NCBI RefSeq assembly: GCF_001598275.1
Contig: NZ_BCYQ01000009.1
Location: 1-64,000 of the forward strand
Source of the DNA: Moraxella oblonga NBRC 102422
Lineage (GTDB): Bacteria > Pseudomonadota > Gammaproteobacteria > Pseudomonadales > Moraxellaceae
Direction of reading: 5' to 3'
DNA: 64,000 nucleotides
The notes under the pieces are model-generated. The model did no database searches. It saw nothing but the letters and a program-made list of their open reading frames with translations, and was not told the origin of the DNA. Shown one piece after another: positions 53,512 to 63,014 of the stretch; the stretch's first letter is position 1, and every line of letters begins with the position of its first letter. Made by a program: the position numbers and the translations under genes.

Positions 53512-55734
53512 ATGGCAAAAAAACACACCAAAAAACCAAAGATTCCCAATGCTCAACAAGCCAAACAAATCCCCAATCATTCGGTGTTGGTGGATTTGTT
53601 GCCCAACTCTTCTGCCCAAACCAAAACGGTAGAGACAAACAAAGAGGCGGTGCAACAAACGCAAACCAAAACAACTCAAACTGACGTGATGGAAACAGCC
53701 TATTTATCCGAACAGTTGGAAAATTCACCCAGTCCAGTTCCTACTGCACGCTCCCAAAATCCACCAAAAACCCCACTCATTGAAGTCAAAAATCTGGTGC
53801 GTGAATTTCGTGCAGGCGAGAGTACGATTCGTATTTTGCATGGCATTGATTTGACACTTTATCAAGGCGAGATGGTTGCCATCATCGGTCAATCAGGTTC
53901 GGGTAAAAGTACCCTCATGAACATTTTGGGTTGTCTTGACAAAGCCACAAGTGGTAGCTATACCATTTTTGGTAAATCGGTGGACGACATGGACGCAGAA
54001 GACCTTGCTAAGCTAAGACGTGAGCATTTTGGCTTTATTTTCCAACGCTATCATTTGCTTGGCGACATCAATGCCATTGACAACGTAACCGTGCCGGCCG
54101 TCTATGCAGGCATGGATACCACCAAACGTAGGCAACGAGCCCAAGAATTGCTAACTCAACTTGGGCTTGGCGAAAAAACCCAAAACCGCCCCAATCAGCT
54201 CTCAGGTGGACAACAGCAACGTGTTTCTATCGCACGAGCCTTGATGAATGGGGGTGATATTATCCTAGCGGACGAGCCGACAGGGGCATTGGATAGCGGT
54301 TCTGGCAAAGAAGTCATGAACATTTTGCATACGCTCAAAGACGAGGGGCATACCATCATCATGGTAACGCATGACCCTACATTGGCACAGCAAGCTGAGC
54401 GGGTGATTGAGCTAAAAGATGGTCATGTCATCGCTGATTATTATACCGCCCATGCAAAAACTCGCACCGAACACACCAATCCTGTGAGCAAAAATACCTT
54501 TGGTTCAAAAAGTGCGTGGCTTGGGGTTATAGATAGGCTAAAAGAAGCCTTTAAAATGTCCATTTATGCCATGAAAGCCCACAAGATGCGAACACTTTTG
54601 ACCATGCTTGGCATCATCATAGGTATTGCCTCTGTGGTATCTATTGTGGGGCTTGGGCAAGGCTCACAAGCCAAAATTCTAGCCGACATCAACGCCCTAG
54701 GCACAAACACCATTACTGTGATGAATGGCTATCCATGGGGCGACCCACGCCGTAGATTTGGACGAGACAGCTTAACGGTAGCGGACGCAGAAGCGGTGGG
54801 TAGTCAGCCCTATGCTTTGTCGGTCAGCCCTATGGTTAATAAAAGCATGAATATTCGCTTTGAGAATATTGATGCCACAGGCACAATTAATGGCGTGGGC
54901 AAGGACTATCTGTCAGTAACGGGTGAAAATTTGGCTATGGGGCAAGGCTTTGATGGTCAGAGTATCGCCACCGCCAGTCAGGATATTATCATTGACCAAA
55001 ATGCCTACAAAACTTACTTTAATAGTCAGGGCAATCCCATTGGGCAAACTTTGCTTGTTGGTAATGTCCCTGCTCGTATTGTGGGCGTGCTATCACAAAA
55101 AACCTCGTCCTTTGCCCGCACCAGCAACTCGCCCACTGTCTATATGCCTTATACTACTGTGATGTATCGTATGCTTGGTACAAGCTATATTGACCGTTTT
55201 GTGGTACTGATAGATGACGACACTTCGTCCGCCATTGCCGAAACTGCCATCAAAGATTTGATACGTTCTCGTCATGGCGAAGAAGATTTTAACATCATGA
55301 ACACCGACAGTATCAAAGAAACAGTACAATCCACCACCGCCACCATGACCCTACTTATCTCGTCCATTGCCATCATCTCACTCATTGTGGGCGGTATTGG
55401 TGTGATGAATATCATGCTGGTGTCTGTAACCGAACGCACCAGTGAAATTGGTGTGCGTATGGCGGTAGGTGCTAGACAATCCGACATTATGGGGCAGTTT
55501 CTCATTGAGGCGGTACTGGTGTGTATCTTGGGTGGCGTGCTTGGCATACTCATGGCATTTGGTGTTGGTGGGGTGATTAATAAATTTGGTGGGGGTAATT
55601 TTGCCGTCATCTACTCACCACTTTCCATTGTGGTGGCATTTGTTTGCTCAACGCTCATTGGTGTGGTTTTTGGTTTTTTGCCTGCTCGCAACGCCTCAAA
55701 ACTCAACCCTGTGGACGCTTTGGCACACAATTAA
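53512..55734 (+). CDS. macB: MacB ABC transporter with an unusual N-terminal extension
   Basis: Inner-membrane ABC transporter of the MacAB-TolC system. The ATPase domain begins about residue 88 (TPLIEVKNLVREF) and has Walker A GQSGSGKST (126-134), signature LSGGQQQR, Walker B ILADEPTGALD and switch His. The permease part has the N-terminal helix at about residue 365, a large periplasmic domain and three helices at the C-terminus with the FtsX-type pattern. The first 87 residues (KKHTKKPKIPNAQQAKQIPN and a Gln/Thr-rich stretch) are extra: canonical MacB is about 650 residues. Confidence 0.93.
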   Translation: MAKKHTKKPKIPNAQQAKQIPNHSVLVDLLPNSSAQTKTVETNKEAVQQTQTKTTQTDVMETAYLSEQLENSPSPVPTARSQNPPKTPLIEVKNLVREFRAGESTIRILHGIDLTLYQGEMVAIIGQSGSGKSTLMNILGCLDKATSGSYTIFGKSVDDMDAEDLAKLRREHFGFIFQRYHLLGDINAIDNVTVPAVYAGMDTTKRRQRAQELLTQLGLGEKTQNRPNQLSGGQQQRVSIARALMNGGDIILADEPTGALDSGSGKEVMNILHTLKDEGHTIIMVTHDPTLAQQAERVIELKDGHVIADYYTAHAKTRTEHTNPVSKNTFGSKSAWLGVIDRLKEAFKMSIYAMKAHKMRTLLTMLGIIIGIASVVSIVGLGQGSQAKILADINALGTNTITVMNGYPWGDPRRRFGRDSLTVADAEAVGSQPYALSVSPMVNKSMNIRFENIDATGTINGVGKDYLSVTGENLAMGQGFDGQSIATASQDIIIDQNAYKTYFNSQGNPIGQTLLVGNVPARIVGVLSQKTSSFARTSNSPTVYMPYTTVMYRMLGTSYIDRFVVLIDDDTSSAIAETAIKDLIRSRHGEEDFNIMNTDSIKETVQSTTATMTLLISSIAIISLIVGGIGVMNIMLVSVTERTSEIGVRMAVGARQSDIMGQFLIEAVLVCILGGVLGILMAFGVGGVINKFGGGNFAVIYSPLSIVVAFVCSTLIGVVFGFLPARNASKLNPVDALAHN

Positions 55735-55747
55735 TAGCTACTCACCA

Positions 55748-55779
55748 AAAATCACCATACAATTATGTATGGTGATTTT
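55748..55779 (+). terminator. Terminator of macAB
   Basis: AAAATCACCATAC (55748-55760) and GTATGGTGATTTT (55767-55779), perfect 13-bp arms with a T-run. Confidence 0.85.
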
Positions 55780-55854
55780 TTTGAAAAAATAATTAATCTT
55801 TTGGGGATTTTGCGATAGAATAGAACGCTTTTTTAAATTATTTGAGATTTTTTC

Positions 55855-56733
55855 ATGAAACGAGTGGTTGTTAGCACTTCATCATCTAGCTTAAACTATA
55901 TCAATGCTCCTCATAATATTCGCTTTATCCCTTTTCATATTTTTGTTGAAGGGAAGGATTATTTGGATATTCGAGACATTGATACGCCCAAATTGAGCAA
56001 AATGATTCGCCAAAACCCCAGCTTGAATGTCAAAACTAGCCCAGCGACAGAACAAGAAATTTTTGCTTTGTTTGAAGAATTACGCAAAGAGGGTTATACA
56101 GAAGTTTTTCTTTGCACCATCTCATCAGCAATCAGTAACAGCCATGCCATTTTTGATCGTCTAAAAGCCAAATATGTGGGTCATATGGATATTTATGTCT
56201 ATGACACAAAAACGCTCAACATTGATGAGGGGGTGTTGGCATTTGAGGCGGATTTGATGATGCAAGAGGGCAAATCCATGCTTGAAATCATCAACCGCTT
56301 AGATGAGCTACGCCAACACAGTTTGTTTATGTTTACTTTGTCAGATTTGGATTTTATCATTCGCAGTAAAAAACTCTCTGCTCCTGCAGGTTTTGTTGCC
56401 AATCTATTTGGTATCAAACCTGTCATGTGGGTCAATGACGAGGGGCTTGTTGTGCCAAAAGACAAAATCCGCAAAATTGAACGTAGTATGCGGTATATGA
56501 TAGAAGAAGTCATTACCCAGATTGCTGGTAGAGATGCGTTTATTTATATTGCAGACACATCAATGGGGGCATACACCGAAGAATTTAAGCGAATGCTTGC
56601 CAATGAGTATGGACTTAGAGATATTCCTGTGATTCATGTTTCTACGGTTTCCCTTGCCAATCACGGTACCGAAGGTGTAGGGATTGGCGTGTATTATGGT
56701 GAAGTGCCACGTCTGACACAGTATTTGGGGTGA
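55855..56733 (+). CDS. DegV family protein
   Basis: Fatty-acid-binding protein family; in Gram-positive bacteria DegV proteins hand fatty acids to phosphorylation. 292 residues. The typical blocks are present: VVVSTSSSSL, KTSPATEQEIFALFEEL, LCTISSAISNSHAIFD, IYVYDTKTLNIDEG, and C-terminal VIHVSTVSLANHGTEGVGIG. Single gene after a terminator. Occurrence in Moraxellaceae is known to me only in general terms. Confidence 0.9.
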   Translation: MKRVVVSTSSSSLNYINAPHNIRFIPFHIFVEGKDYLDIRDIDTPKLSKMIRQNPSLNVKTSPATEQEIFALFEELRKEGYTEVFLCTISSAISNSHAIFDRLKAKYVGHMDIYVYDTKTLNIDEGVLAFEADLMMQEGKSMLEIINRLDELRQHSLFMFTLSDLDFIIRSKKLSAPAGFVANLFGIKPVMWVNDEGLVVPKDKIRKIERSMRYMIEEVITQIAGRDAFIYIADTSMGAYTEEFKRMLANEYGLRDIPVIHVSTVSLANHGTEGVGIGVYYGEVPRLTQYLG

Positions 56734-56776
56734 AACCAATGTAGGAAGTTGTGGGAGATGGTTATCTCCCATTTTT

Positions 56777-57136
56777 TTATGAAAAAATATCATGCCATGT
56801 GTCATCAAAGCCAATTAATGCCACCTGTTGCCCATCAAACACGCCAAGCACAATTGGGCGTTTTAACACACTTTGGTTGTGTTTGATGATTTCATAACTG
56901 GCAGACAAATCTTGACCTGCCAAAACCGCCTTTTCATCATCGCTTAGTTTTTTGTAAGTTGTGCCTTGTTTATTAAACACTTTTTCGCCAAAAGTTGCCA
57001 CAAATTGTTCAAAATCATTTTGACTTAGCACCAATTTTTTATAATCAAAAAACTGATAATCAATGCCATTTTGATTGAAAAAATCAAAGGCTTTTTTCAT
57101 TGTGTTGCAATTTTTAATACCGTAAATGGTGAGCAT
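56777..57136 (-). CDS. ArsC/Spx-family protein (YffB-like)
   Basis: 119 residues of the arsenate reductase-like thioredoxin fold. MLTIYGIKNCNTMKKAFDFF has the single N-terminal Cys (C10) with an NTM rather than CxxC. RPIVLGVFDGQQVALIGF matches the family C-terminal part. YffB-type proteins are of unclear function, possibly thiol-disulfide related. Single gene, divergent from leuS. Confidence 0.87.
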   Translation of the reverse strand: MLTIYGIKNCNTMKKAFDFFNQNGIDYQFFDYKKLVLSQNDFEQFVATFGEKVFNKQGTTYKKLSDDEKAVLAGQDLSASYEIIKHNQSVLKRPIVLGVFDGQQVALIGFDDTWHDIFS

Positions 57137-57224
57137 TTTTGTTCTCGCTTTGAAAAAGTATTGGCAAATTATAGCAAAATTACGCTATAATAGCCTGTTA
57201 TTTTGATTAAAATTTGGAAAATTT

Positions 57225-59822
57225 ATGTTACAAGATTACAATTTTAAAGTCATTGAACAAACCCAGCAAGCCAAATGGCAAGCCGACAACCGCTACCACA
57301 CCGACAACAACGACAACGGCAAGCCCACTCGCTATATGCTGTCAATGTTCCCTTATCCAAGCGGTAAATTGCATATGGGGCATGTACGAAACTATGCCAT
57401 TACCGATGTACTAAGCCGTTACTACCGCCAAAAAGGCTATGAAGTAATGCAACCAATGGGCTGGGACGCTTTTGGTTTGCCTGCCGAAAATGCCGCCATT
57501 GATAACAAAGTTGCCCCACACAAATGGACAATGGCAAATATTGACCATATGCGTGGGCAATTAAAGGCATTGGGGCTGTCTATTGACTGGGGGCGTGAAT
57601 TTGCCACTTGTACGCCTGAATATTATAAATGGGAACAATGGTTGTTTTTACAATTGTACAAAAAAGGCTTGGTCTATAAAAAACTAGCCAGCGTCAATTG
57701 GGACCCTGTGGATAATACCGTCCTTGCCAACGAACAAGTCGTGGACGGTCGTGGCTGGCGGTCGGGTGCATTGGTGGAAAAAAGAGACATTCCAATGTAC
57801 TATTTTAAGATTACCGACTATGCCGATGAGCTACTAGAAGATTTGCAACTATTGGAAAACAAATGGCCCAAGCAAGTTTTGACAATGCAACAAAACTGGA
57901 TTGGTCGCTCGCACGGTATGGAAATTCATTTTCCCTATGAATTGGACGGACAAAGAGACACCATTAGTGTGTTTACCACCCGTCCTGATACCTTGATGGG
58001 GGTTACTTATTTATCAGTAGCCGCCGAACACCCCCTTGCTCAATACGCCGCCAAAGACAACCCTGCCCTACAAGCCTTTATCAATGAATGCAAACAAGGC
58101 TCGGTTGCCGAAAGTGAGCTTGCCAAAGCCGAAAAACTAGGAATGAATACAGGGCTGTTTGTCAATCACCCCATCACAGGCAAGGCTGTACCTGTCTGGG
58201 TTGCCAACTATGTGCTAATGAGCTATGGCTCTGGAGCAGTAATGGGCGTGCCATCACACGATGAAAGAGACTTTGAATTTGCCAAAAAGTATGAATTACC
58301 CATTATCCAAGTAATTGATTTTAAAGATAAAACATATAGCACCGAAGCGTGGCAAGACTGGTATGGCGACAAAGTCGGTGGCGTATGTATCAATTCAGGT
58401 GAGCTTGATGGCTTGGATTTTGAAAGAGCCTTTGAGAAAGCAGAAGCGATTTTATCCGCCAAAAACTTGGGCAAAAAAACCATCAACTACCGCCTAAGAG
58501 ATTGGGGGGTAAGCCGTCAGCGTTATTGGGGTTGCCCAATTCCAATGATTAACTGTGAGTACTGCGGAACGGTGCCTGTACCAGAGAGTGATTTGCCCAT
58601 TATTCTACCAACCGATGTTGTGCCTGATGGACGAGGCAACCCTTTAAAAAATATGCCAGAGTTTGTAAACTGCACTTGCCCAAAATGCGGGCAACCTGCG
58701 GAGCGAGAAACCGACACTTTTGACACTTTTGTAGAAAGCAGTTGGTATGCCCAGCGTTTTACCACGCCAGATGATGATAGCCAAATGGTTGGTCGTATTG
58801 GAGCTGATAAATGGCTGTCTGTCAATCAATATGTGGGCGGTATTGAACACGCCATTTTGCACCTTTTGTACGCACGCTTTTTCCACAAAGTAATGCGTGA
58901 TGAAGGACTTGTTGGTGGCAGTGAGCCTTTTGAAAACCTCTTGGCACAAGGTATGGTTTTGGCAGGCACTTTTTATCGTGAAAATGATGACGGTTCAAAG
59001 TCCTACTACTTTCCTTATGAAGTAGAAGTGCGTGGCAATGAGGCAATTTTGCTATCAGATGGCAAACCTGTTACCATTGGCAAAATTGAAAAAATGTCCA
59101 AATCCAAAAACAATGGCGTTGACCCCCAAACCATTATGGACGAATATGGAGCAGATACAGTACGACTGTATACAATGTTTACCGCCCCTGCCGACCAAAC
59201 CTTAGAATGGTCAGATTCCGCCCTAAAAGGTCCTTATAATTTTGTCAAAAAGGTGTGGCGACTTGCTGATGAGCATTTGACCGCCATAGATGGCAAGGAT
59301 AAATTGGCACTGGTTGTTGATGTTGCCAATTTATCCAATCCTGCCAAAGACTTACGCCGTAAAACACACGAAACCATCGCCAAGATTGATGTGGCATTGG
59401 GTGAGCATTTGGCACTTAATACGCCCGTCTCGTCCTTGATGGAACTTGCCAATGAATTGTCAGCCTTTACCATTCAAAATGACAATGATTTGGCAGTCCA
59501 GCACGAAGCGATGATTGCCCTTTTGACCTTGCTTGCCTTGTATGCACCGCATATTGGTGAATATTTGCTTGAACAATTTGGCTTTGATAGCCGTACACTT
59601 GTTTTCCCAAGCCTTGACCAATCCGCCCTTGTTGCTGATAGCATTACAATGGCAGTACAGGTCAATGGCAAAGTACGTGGCGAGATTCAAATTCCAACAG
59701 GCACAGACAATGAAACCATTAAAGCAATGGCACTTGCCTGTGAGAGTGTTGCCAAATTTATCACAGGCGAACCCAAAAAAGTCATTGTTGTACCAAACAA
59801 ACTTGTGAGTGTGGTGGTTTAA
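57225..59822 (+). CDS. leuS: Leucyl-tRNA synthetase
   Basis: Class Ia synthetase charging tRNA-Leu. 865 residues. HMGH (residues 50-53; the HIGH motif) in KLHMGHVRNYA, an editing CP1 domain in the middle (TTRPDTLMGVTYLS, the Thr-rich signature) and KMSKSKNN near residue 623-630. The C-terminal anticodon-binding and Zn-like regions are intact. Full-length enzyme starting MLQDYNFKVIE. Confidence 0.97.
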   Translation: MLQDYNFKVIEQTQQAKWQADNRYHTDNNDNGKPTRYMLSMFPYPSGKLHMGHVRNYAITDVLSRYYRQKGYEVMQPMGWDAFGLPAENAAIDNKVAPHKWTMANIDHMRGQLKALGLSIDWGREFATCTPEYYKWEQWLFLQLYKKGLVYKKLASVNWDPVDNTVLANEQVVDGRGWRSGALVEKRDIPMYYFKITDYADELLEDLQLLENKWPKQVLTMQQNWIGRSHGMEIHFPYELDGQRDTISVFTTRPDTLMGVTYLSVAAEHPLAQYAAKDNPALQAFINECKQGSVAESELAKAEKLGMNTGLFVNHPITGKAVPVWVANYVLMSYGSGAVMGVPSHDERDFEFAKKYELPIIQVIDFKDKTYSTEAWQDWYGDKVGGVCINSGELDGLDFERAFEKAEAILSAKNLGKKTINYRLRDWGVSRQRYWGCPIPMINCEYCGTVPVPESDLPIILPTDVVPDGRGNPLKNMPEFVNCTCPKCGQPAERETDTFDTFVESSWYAQRFTTPDDDSQMVGRIGADKWLSVNQYVGGIEHAILHLLYARFFHKVMRDEGLVGGSEPFENLLAQGMVLAGTFYRENDDGSKSYYFPYEVEVRGNEAILLSDGKPVTIGKIEKMSKSKNNGVDPQTIMDEYGADTVRLYTMFTAPADQTLEWSDSALKGPYNFVKKVWRLADEHLTAIDGKDKLALVVDVANLSNPAKDLRRKTHETIAKIDVALGEHLALNTPVSSLMELANELSAFTIQNDNDLAVQHEAMIALLTLLALYAPHIGEYLLEQFGFDSRTLVFPSLDQSALVADSITMAVQVNGKVRGEIQIPTGTDNETIKAMALACESVAKFITGEPKKVIVVPNKLVSVVV

Positions 59823-59890
59823 TGTTGACAATACAATAGGGAGTGATGATGCTCCCTATTTTTATGATGATGAATTTTGATGATGATTTT

Positions 59891-60457
59891 ATGAAAAAGT
59901 TACTCCTTATTCTGGTTGTTGCCCTATCTGCCCCTACCGCCTTTGCTTGTTCGGCGATGTCGCCTGAATCTGGATTGGTTTATCAATTTGATAAAAACCA
60001 AGACGGTCAGTTGAGCCGTACCGAATTTATAGTCATCAAAAAGGCAGATGGTTATATATTGGATTTTAAACCAAACAAAAGAGCCTTTAACCGCCTTGAT
60101 AGCAACAAAGATGGTCAGCTTTCGTCCGATGAGTTGTCAAATAAAGTGGATTATGTTCGCCACCCCTGTGCCAATTGGGAAGAAGCGATGGCAAAAATGC
60201 TAGAAGAAGAACAAGTAAACCGCATTGAAATATATAAAAGCGATGACTCTCGTCAATGTGCTAATATTGGTATTGACCCCAAAACGATGGCAAAGGAGCT
60301 TGGCGATATTGCCATTTATGACAGTAGAAAAGACCAGCTTGATAGAATGTATCCATCTGTGTGTGGTGGCGAAACGGGCAGTGTGAATGTGTTTGTTATT
60401 GATAAGTCGGATTTGGAAAAAGCTAAACGTTTGGGTTTTGAGCTTTTTGACAAATAG
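59891..60457 (+). CDS. Exported EF-hand protein
   Basis: About 188 residues from ATG 59891. Signal peptide MKKLLLILVVALSAPTAFAC. Two EF-hand loops: DKNQDGQLSRTEF and DSNKDGQLSSDEL, both with the full DxNxDGxxxxxE ligand set. Residues after about 100 have two Cys (CANWEEAM, RQCANIG) and a C-terminal domain of unknown kind. Probably a periplasmic calcium-binding protein. A longer ATG at 59843 is possible. Confidence 0.8.
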   Translation: MKKLLLILVVALSAPTAFACSAMSPESGLVYQFDKNQDGQLSRTEFIVIKKADGYILDFKPNKRAFNRLDSNKDGQLSSDELSNKVDYVRHPCANWEEAMAKMLEEEQVNRIEIYKSDDSRQCANIGIDPKTMAKELGDIAIYDSRKDQLDRMYPSVCGGETGSVNVFVIDKSDLEKAKRLGFELFDK

Positions 60458-60535
60458 TATTTTGACAAGACAAGACGAGTTTTATACAATGGGTATGTCA
60501 TGCAGATATACCCATTTTTAACTTTTTGGACAATC

Positions 60536-61420
60536 ATGGATACTTTAACCAGCATACAAGTGTTTCATCAAATCGTGGCACAGGGCAGTTTTACCAAAGC
60601 ATCTGACAGTTTGGATATGTCAGTGGCGATGGCAAGCAAACACATCATGTATTTGGAAAAACAGCTTGGTGCAAAACTCTTGCACCGCAATAGTCGCAAT
60701 ATTCATCTGACGCAGGCGGGGCAAGAATATTATCGCCAATCCTTATACGCCCTAGAAGTTCTAAACCATGCCAAACTTACCGCCATGGGGGCAACCGATA
60801 AACCGCAGGGTGTGTTAAAAATTACCATGCCACGTTGGTTTGCCAACCCAAAAGTATCAGGCTATTTGGCACAGTTTCGTGAGCGTTATCCTGATGTTGT
60901 GTTAAATTTGTCATTATCAAACCAACTGGTGGATTTGGTGGCAGATGGGTTTGATTTGGCATTGCGATTGACACATGATCCAAAGCCATCTTTGATTGCA
61001 CGTCCTTTGGGGGTGGTGGATTTTTATTTGGTGGCAAGCCCCAGTTATCTTGCCAAACATGGCATACCCACACACCCCAAAGAGCTTGAACATCATCACA
61101 TCATTTTACCAACCTACAATAAATCGCACCCCATAGACATCACACATCGCATTAGCAAAGAGCGTATGCCCATTTACCCAAAAACCGCCATGATGAGCGA
61201 TGATACGCCCATGAATGCCGAACTTGTACGTCAGGGCGTGGGCATTGGTTATGCCCCAAGTTGGCTTGTAGAACAGGATTTGGCAAATGGTAATTTGGTG
61301 CAATTATTTACAGATTATGAGATTTTTTCTGTACAATTATGTGCTGTATATACAGATAGGGCATTTTTAAGGGCAAATGTGCGTGCATTTATTGATTTTT
61401 GGGTGGAACAATTGTCATAA
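60536..61420 (+). CDS. LysR-family transcriptional regulator
   Basis: About 294 residues. N-terminal HTH (SIQVFHQIVAQGSFTKASDS, then SVAMASKHIMYLEKQLGAKL, LHRNSRNIHLTQAG), then an effector-binding domain (VLKITMPRWFANP, DLVADGFDLALRL). It converges on the pirin gene on the opposite strand, which ends 28 bases away. LysR-pirin pairs are common, and the regulator may control pirin, but no LysR box could be placed between them because they converge. Confidence 0.92.
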   Translation: MDTLTSIQVFHQIVAQGSFTKASDSLDMSVAMASKHIMYLEKQLGAKLLHRNSRNIHLTQAGQEYYRQSLYALEVLNHAKLTAMGATDKPQGVLKITMPRWFANPKVSGYLAQFRERYPDVVLNLSLSNQLVDLVADGFDLALRLTHDPKPSLIARPLGVVDFYLVASPSYLAKHGIPTHPKELEHHHIILPTYNKSHPIDITHRISKERMPIYPKTAMMSDDTPMNAELVRQGVGIGYAPSWLVEQDLANGNLVQLFTDYEIFSVQLCAVYTDRAFLRANVRAFIDFWVEQLS

Positions 61421-61445
61421 AAATCCCCCAATGATTGGAGGATTT
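61421..61445 (-). terminator. Terminator between the LysR and pirin genes
   Basis: AAATCCCCCAA (61421-61431) and TTGGAGGATTT (61435-61445) with one mismatch, with TTTTT on the minus strand. It ends transcription of the pirin gene. Confidence 0.6.
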
Positions 61446-61447
61446 GG

Positions 61448-62134
61448 TTATCGTGGCAAATCAAAAAGTAAAAATTCTGCAAATTCATCACTTTTTACCA
61501 CAAGTTCATTTTCATCAACAATGGCAAGAGCATCGCCTGCCTGATAGCTTTCATCACCAACACGAACACTGCCTTTGGCAACTTGTAGCCAGTATGCTCG
61601 TTTGTTATCAAGGGTAACATTTTGCTCATCATCAAGTTGATAACGCCACAGTTTCATGTCTTGGTATACGGTAAATGAGTTGTCATCACCTGTGGGGGAG
61701 AGTATCAGCGTGCCACCGATTTTATCTGCAAAACTGGCTTGTTTATAACGTGGTGTTACGCCCAGTTGGTTGGGCATAATCCAAATCTGATATAGGTGTA
61801 GCTCATCGGTATCGCTTGGGTTAAATTCTGAATGACGCACACCTGTACCTGCTGACATGAGTTGAAATTCGCCTTGTGGCACGATTTCACTATTGCCCAT
61901 GCTGTCTTTGTGAGCGACTGCTCCTGATAGTACATAGGTCAAAATTTCCATATCACGATGTGGGTGCATACCAAAACCCATGCCTGCATCTATCCAATCT
62001 TCGTTAATAACACGTAGGGCAGAAAATCCCATAAAGTTGAGGTCATAATAATCAGCAAAAGAAAAACTGTGGCGAGAGGTTAGCCAGCCATGTTTAGCAA
62101 GTCCACGTTCGTTTGAGAGTCTGGGAATAATCAT
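61448..62134 (-). CDS. Pirin family protein
   Basis: Bicupin protein; some members have quercetin 2,3-dioxygenase activity. 228 residues. The N-terminal cupin has LTSRHSFSFADYYD, MGFGMHPHRDMEILTYVLSG and the metal-binding HPHRD and GVRHSEFN. The second cupin (about 140-228) is weaker, as typical. Close to the E. coli YhhW layout. It converges on the LysR gene. Confidence 0.93.
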   Translation of the reverse strand: MIIPRLSNERGLAKHGWLTSRHSFSFADYYDLNFMGFSALRVINEDWIDAGMGFGMHPHRDMEILTYVLSGAVAHKDSMGNSEIVPQGEFQLMSAGTGVRHSEFNPSDTDELHLYQIWIMPNQLGVTPRYKQASFADKIGGTLILSPTGDDNSFTVYQDMKLWRYQLDDEQNVTLDNKRAYWLQVAKGSVRVGDESYQAGDALAIVDENELVVKSDEFAEFLLFDLPR

Positions 62135-62262
62135 GATATTTGCCTTTTTTGATTGATGTTGGGCGTATTATAATCTTTTAAAATTAGTTGATAAATGGTA
62201 TTTTTGTTGATATATCTTTTCTTGTTAGGAAAAGATACCAAAAATAAAATCATTGTGTTGAT

Positions 62263-62733
62263 TTAGACAGTTTCACGCTTAAATACTTCTCTTAACTCAA
62301 AACTGGTGTGTAGTTGGCTAACCCCTTCTATTTTGCTAAGTCTGTGTAACAAAAATTCTTCATAATGTTTCATATCACGCACCAATACTTTAAGCAAATA
62401 ATCTTCTGATCGCCCTGTAACAAGGCTACATGACACCACTTCATCAAAGGTTTTGATGTGATTTTCAAATTCGCCAAAGCGTTCGGCGGTGTGTTTGTCC
62501 ATACTCACCGCCACAAAGACTGACAGTGTGTAGCCAAGTTTGGCATGGTTTGTGTGAGCGTGATAACCTGTGATAATACCAAGCTCTTCTAGGCGTTTGA
62601 TTCGCCGTGTGGTGGGTGTGGCGGACAGATGGACGCTTTCAGCAAGTTCGCTAATGCTGGCTTGGGCGTTTTGGGTCAGTTGTTTGATGAGTTTTTTATC
62701 AATGGGGTCTAAATTGGGGGCTTGGTTTGACAT
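62263..62733 (-). CDS. Lrp/AsnC family transcriptional regulator
   Basis: Feast/famine regulator of about 156 residues. N-terminal HTH (LDPIDKKLIKQLTQNAQASI, SELAESVHLSATPTTRRIKR, LEELGIITGY) and C-terminal RAM ligand-binding domain (VSCSLVTGRSEDYLLKVLV). ATG 62733 is used, not the upstream 62772. It lies about 280 bases from the leuA gene and is divergent from it, so it may regulate leuA, consistent with Lrp control of leucine synthesis in other bacteria; that is inference. Confidence 0.92.
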   Translation of the reverse strand: MSNQAPNLDPIDKKLIKQLTQNAQASISELAESVHLSATPTTRRIKRLEELGIITGYHAHTNHAKLGYTLSVFVAVSMDKHTAERFGEFENHIKTFDEVVSCSLVTGRSEDYLLKVLVRDMKHYEEFLLHRLSKIEGVSQLHTSFELREVFKRETV

Positions 62734-62913
62734 AAAATTAAAATAATAGTGAAATTCTCTCAATTTTAGCATAATTTTAGTGATTTTGACTTATTTGTGA
62801 TAAAAATTTTTAAATTTTAAGTTAAATTTACCAAAAAAATTTGCTATGATATATAAGATAAGAAATTGCTAAGATTTTACAGTTTTTATTGATTTGTAAA
62901 ATGACACTTACCA

Positions 62914-62979
62914 AATTTAAAATTTGTGCGATGGATAGGGGCGAATTGCAATTTGTCTTTACCGTGCCAATTTTAAATT
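62914..62979. repeat. Imperfect inverted repeat upstream of leuA containing a GGGGCGAATTGCAA core
   Basis: AATTTAAAATT (62914-62924) and AATTTTAAATT (62969-62979) are perfect 11-bp inverted arms. Between them lies TAGGGGCGAATTGCAA (62936-62951), a motif similar to hairpins at 21394-21414 and 43493-43521. It looks like a small palindromic repeat, perhaps MITE-like, in the leuA leader region. Confidence 0.45.
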
Positions 62980-63014
62980 CTATGGGTATTGTTACATAAA
63001 AAGTGAGACACAAA

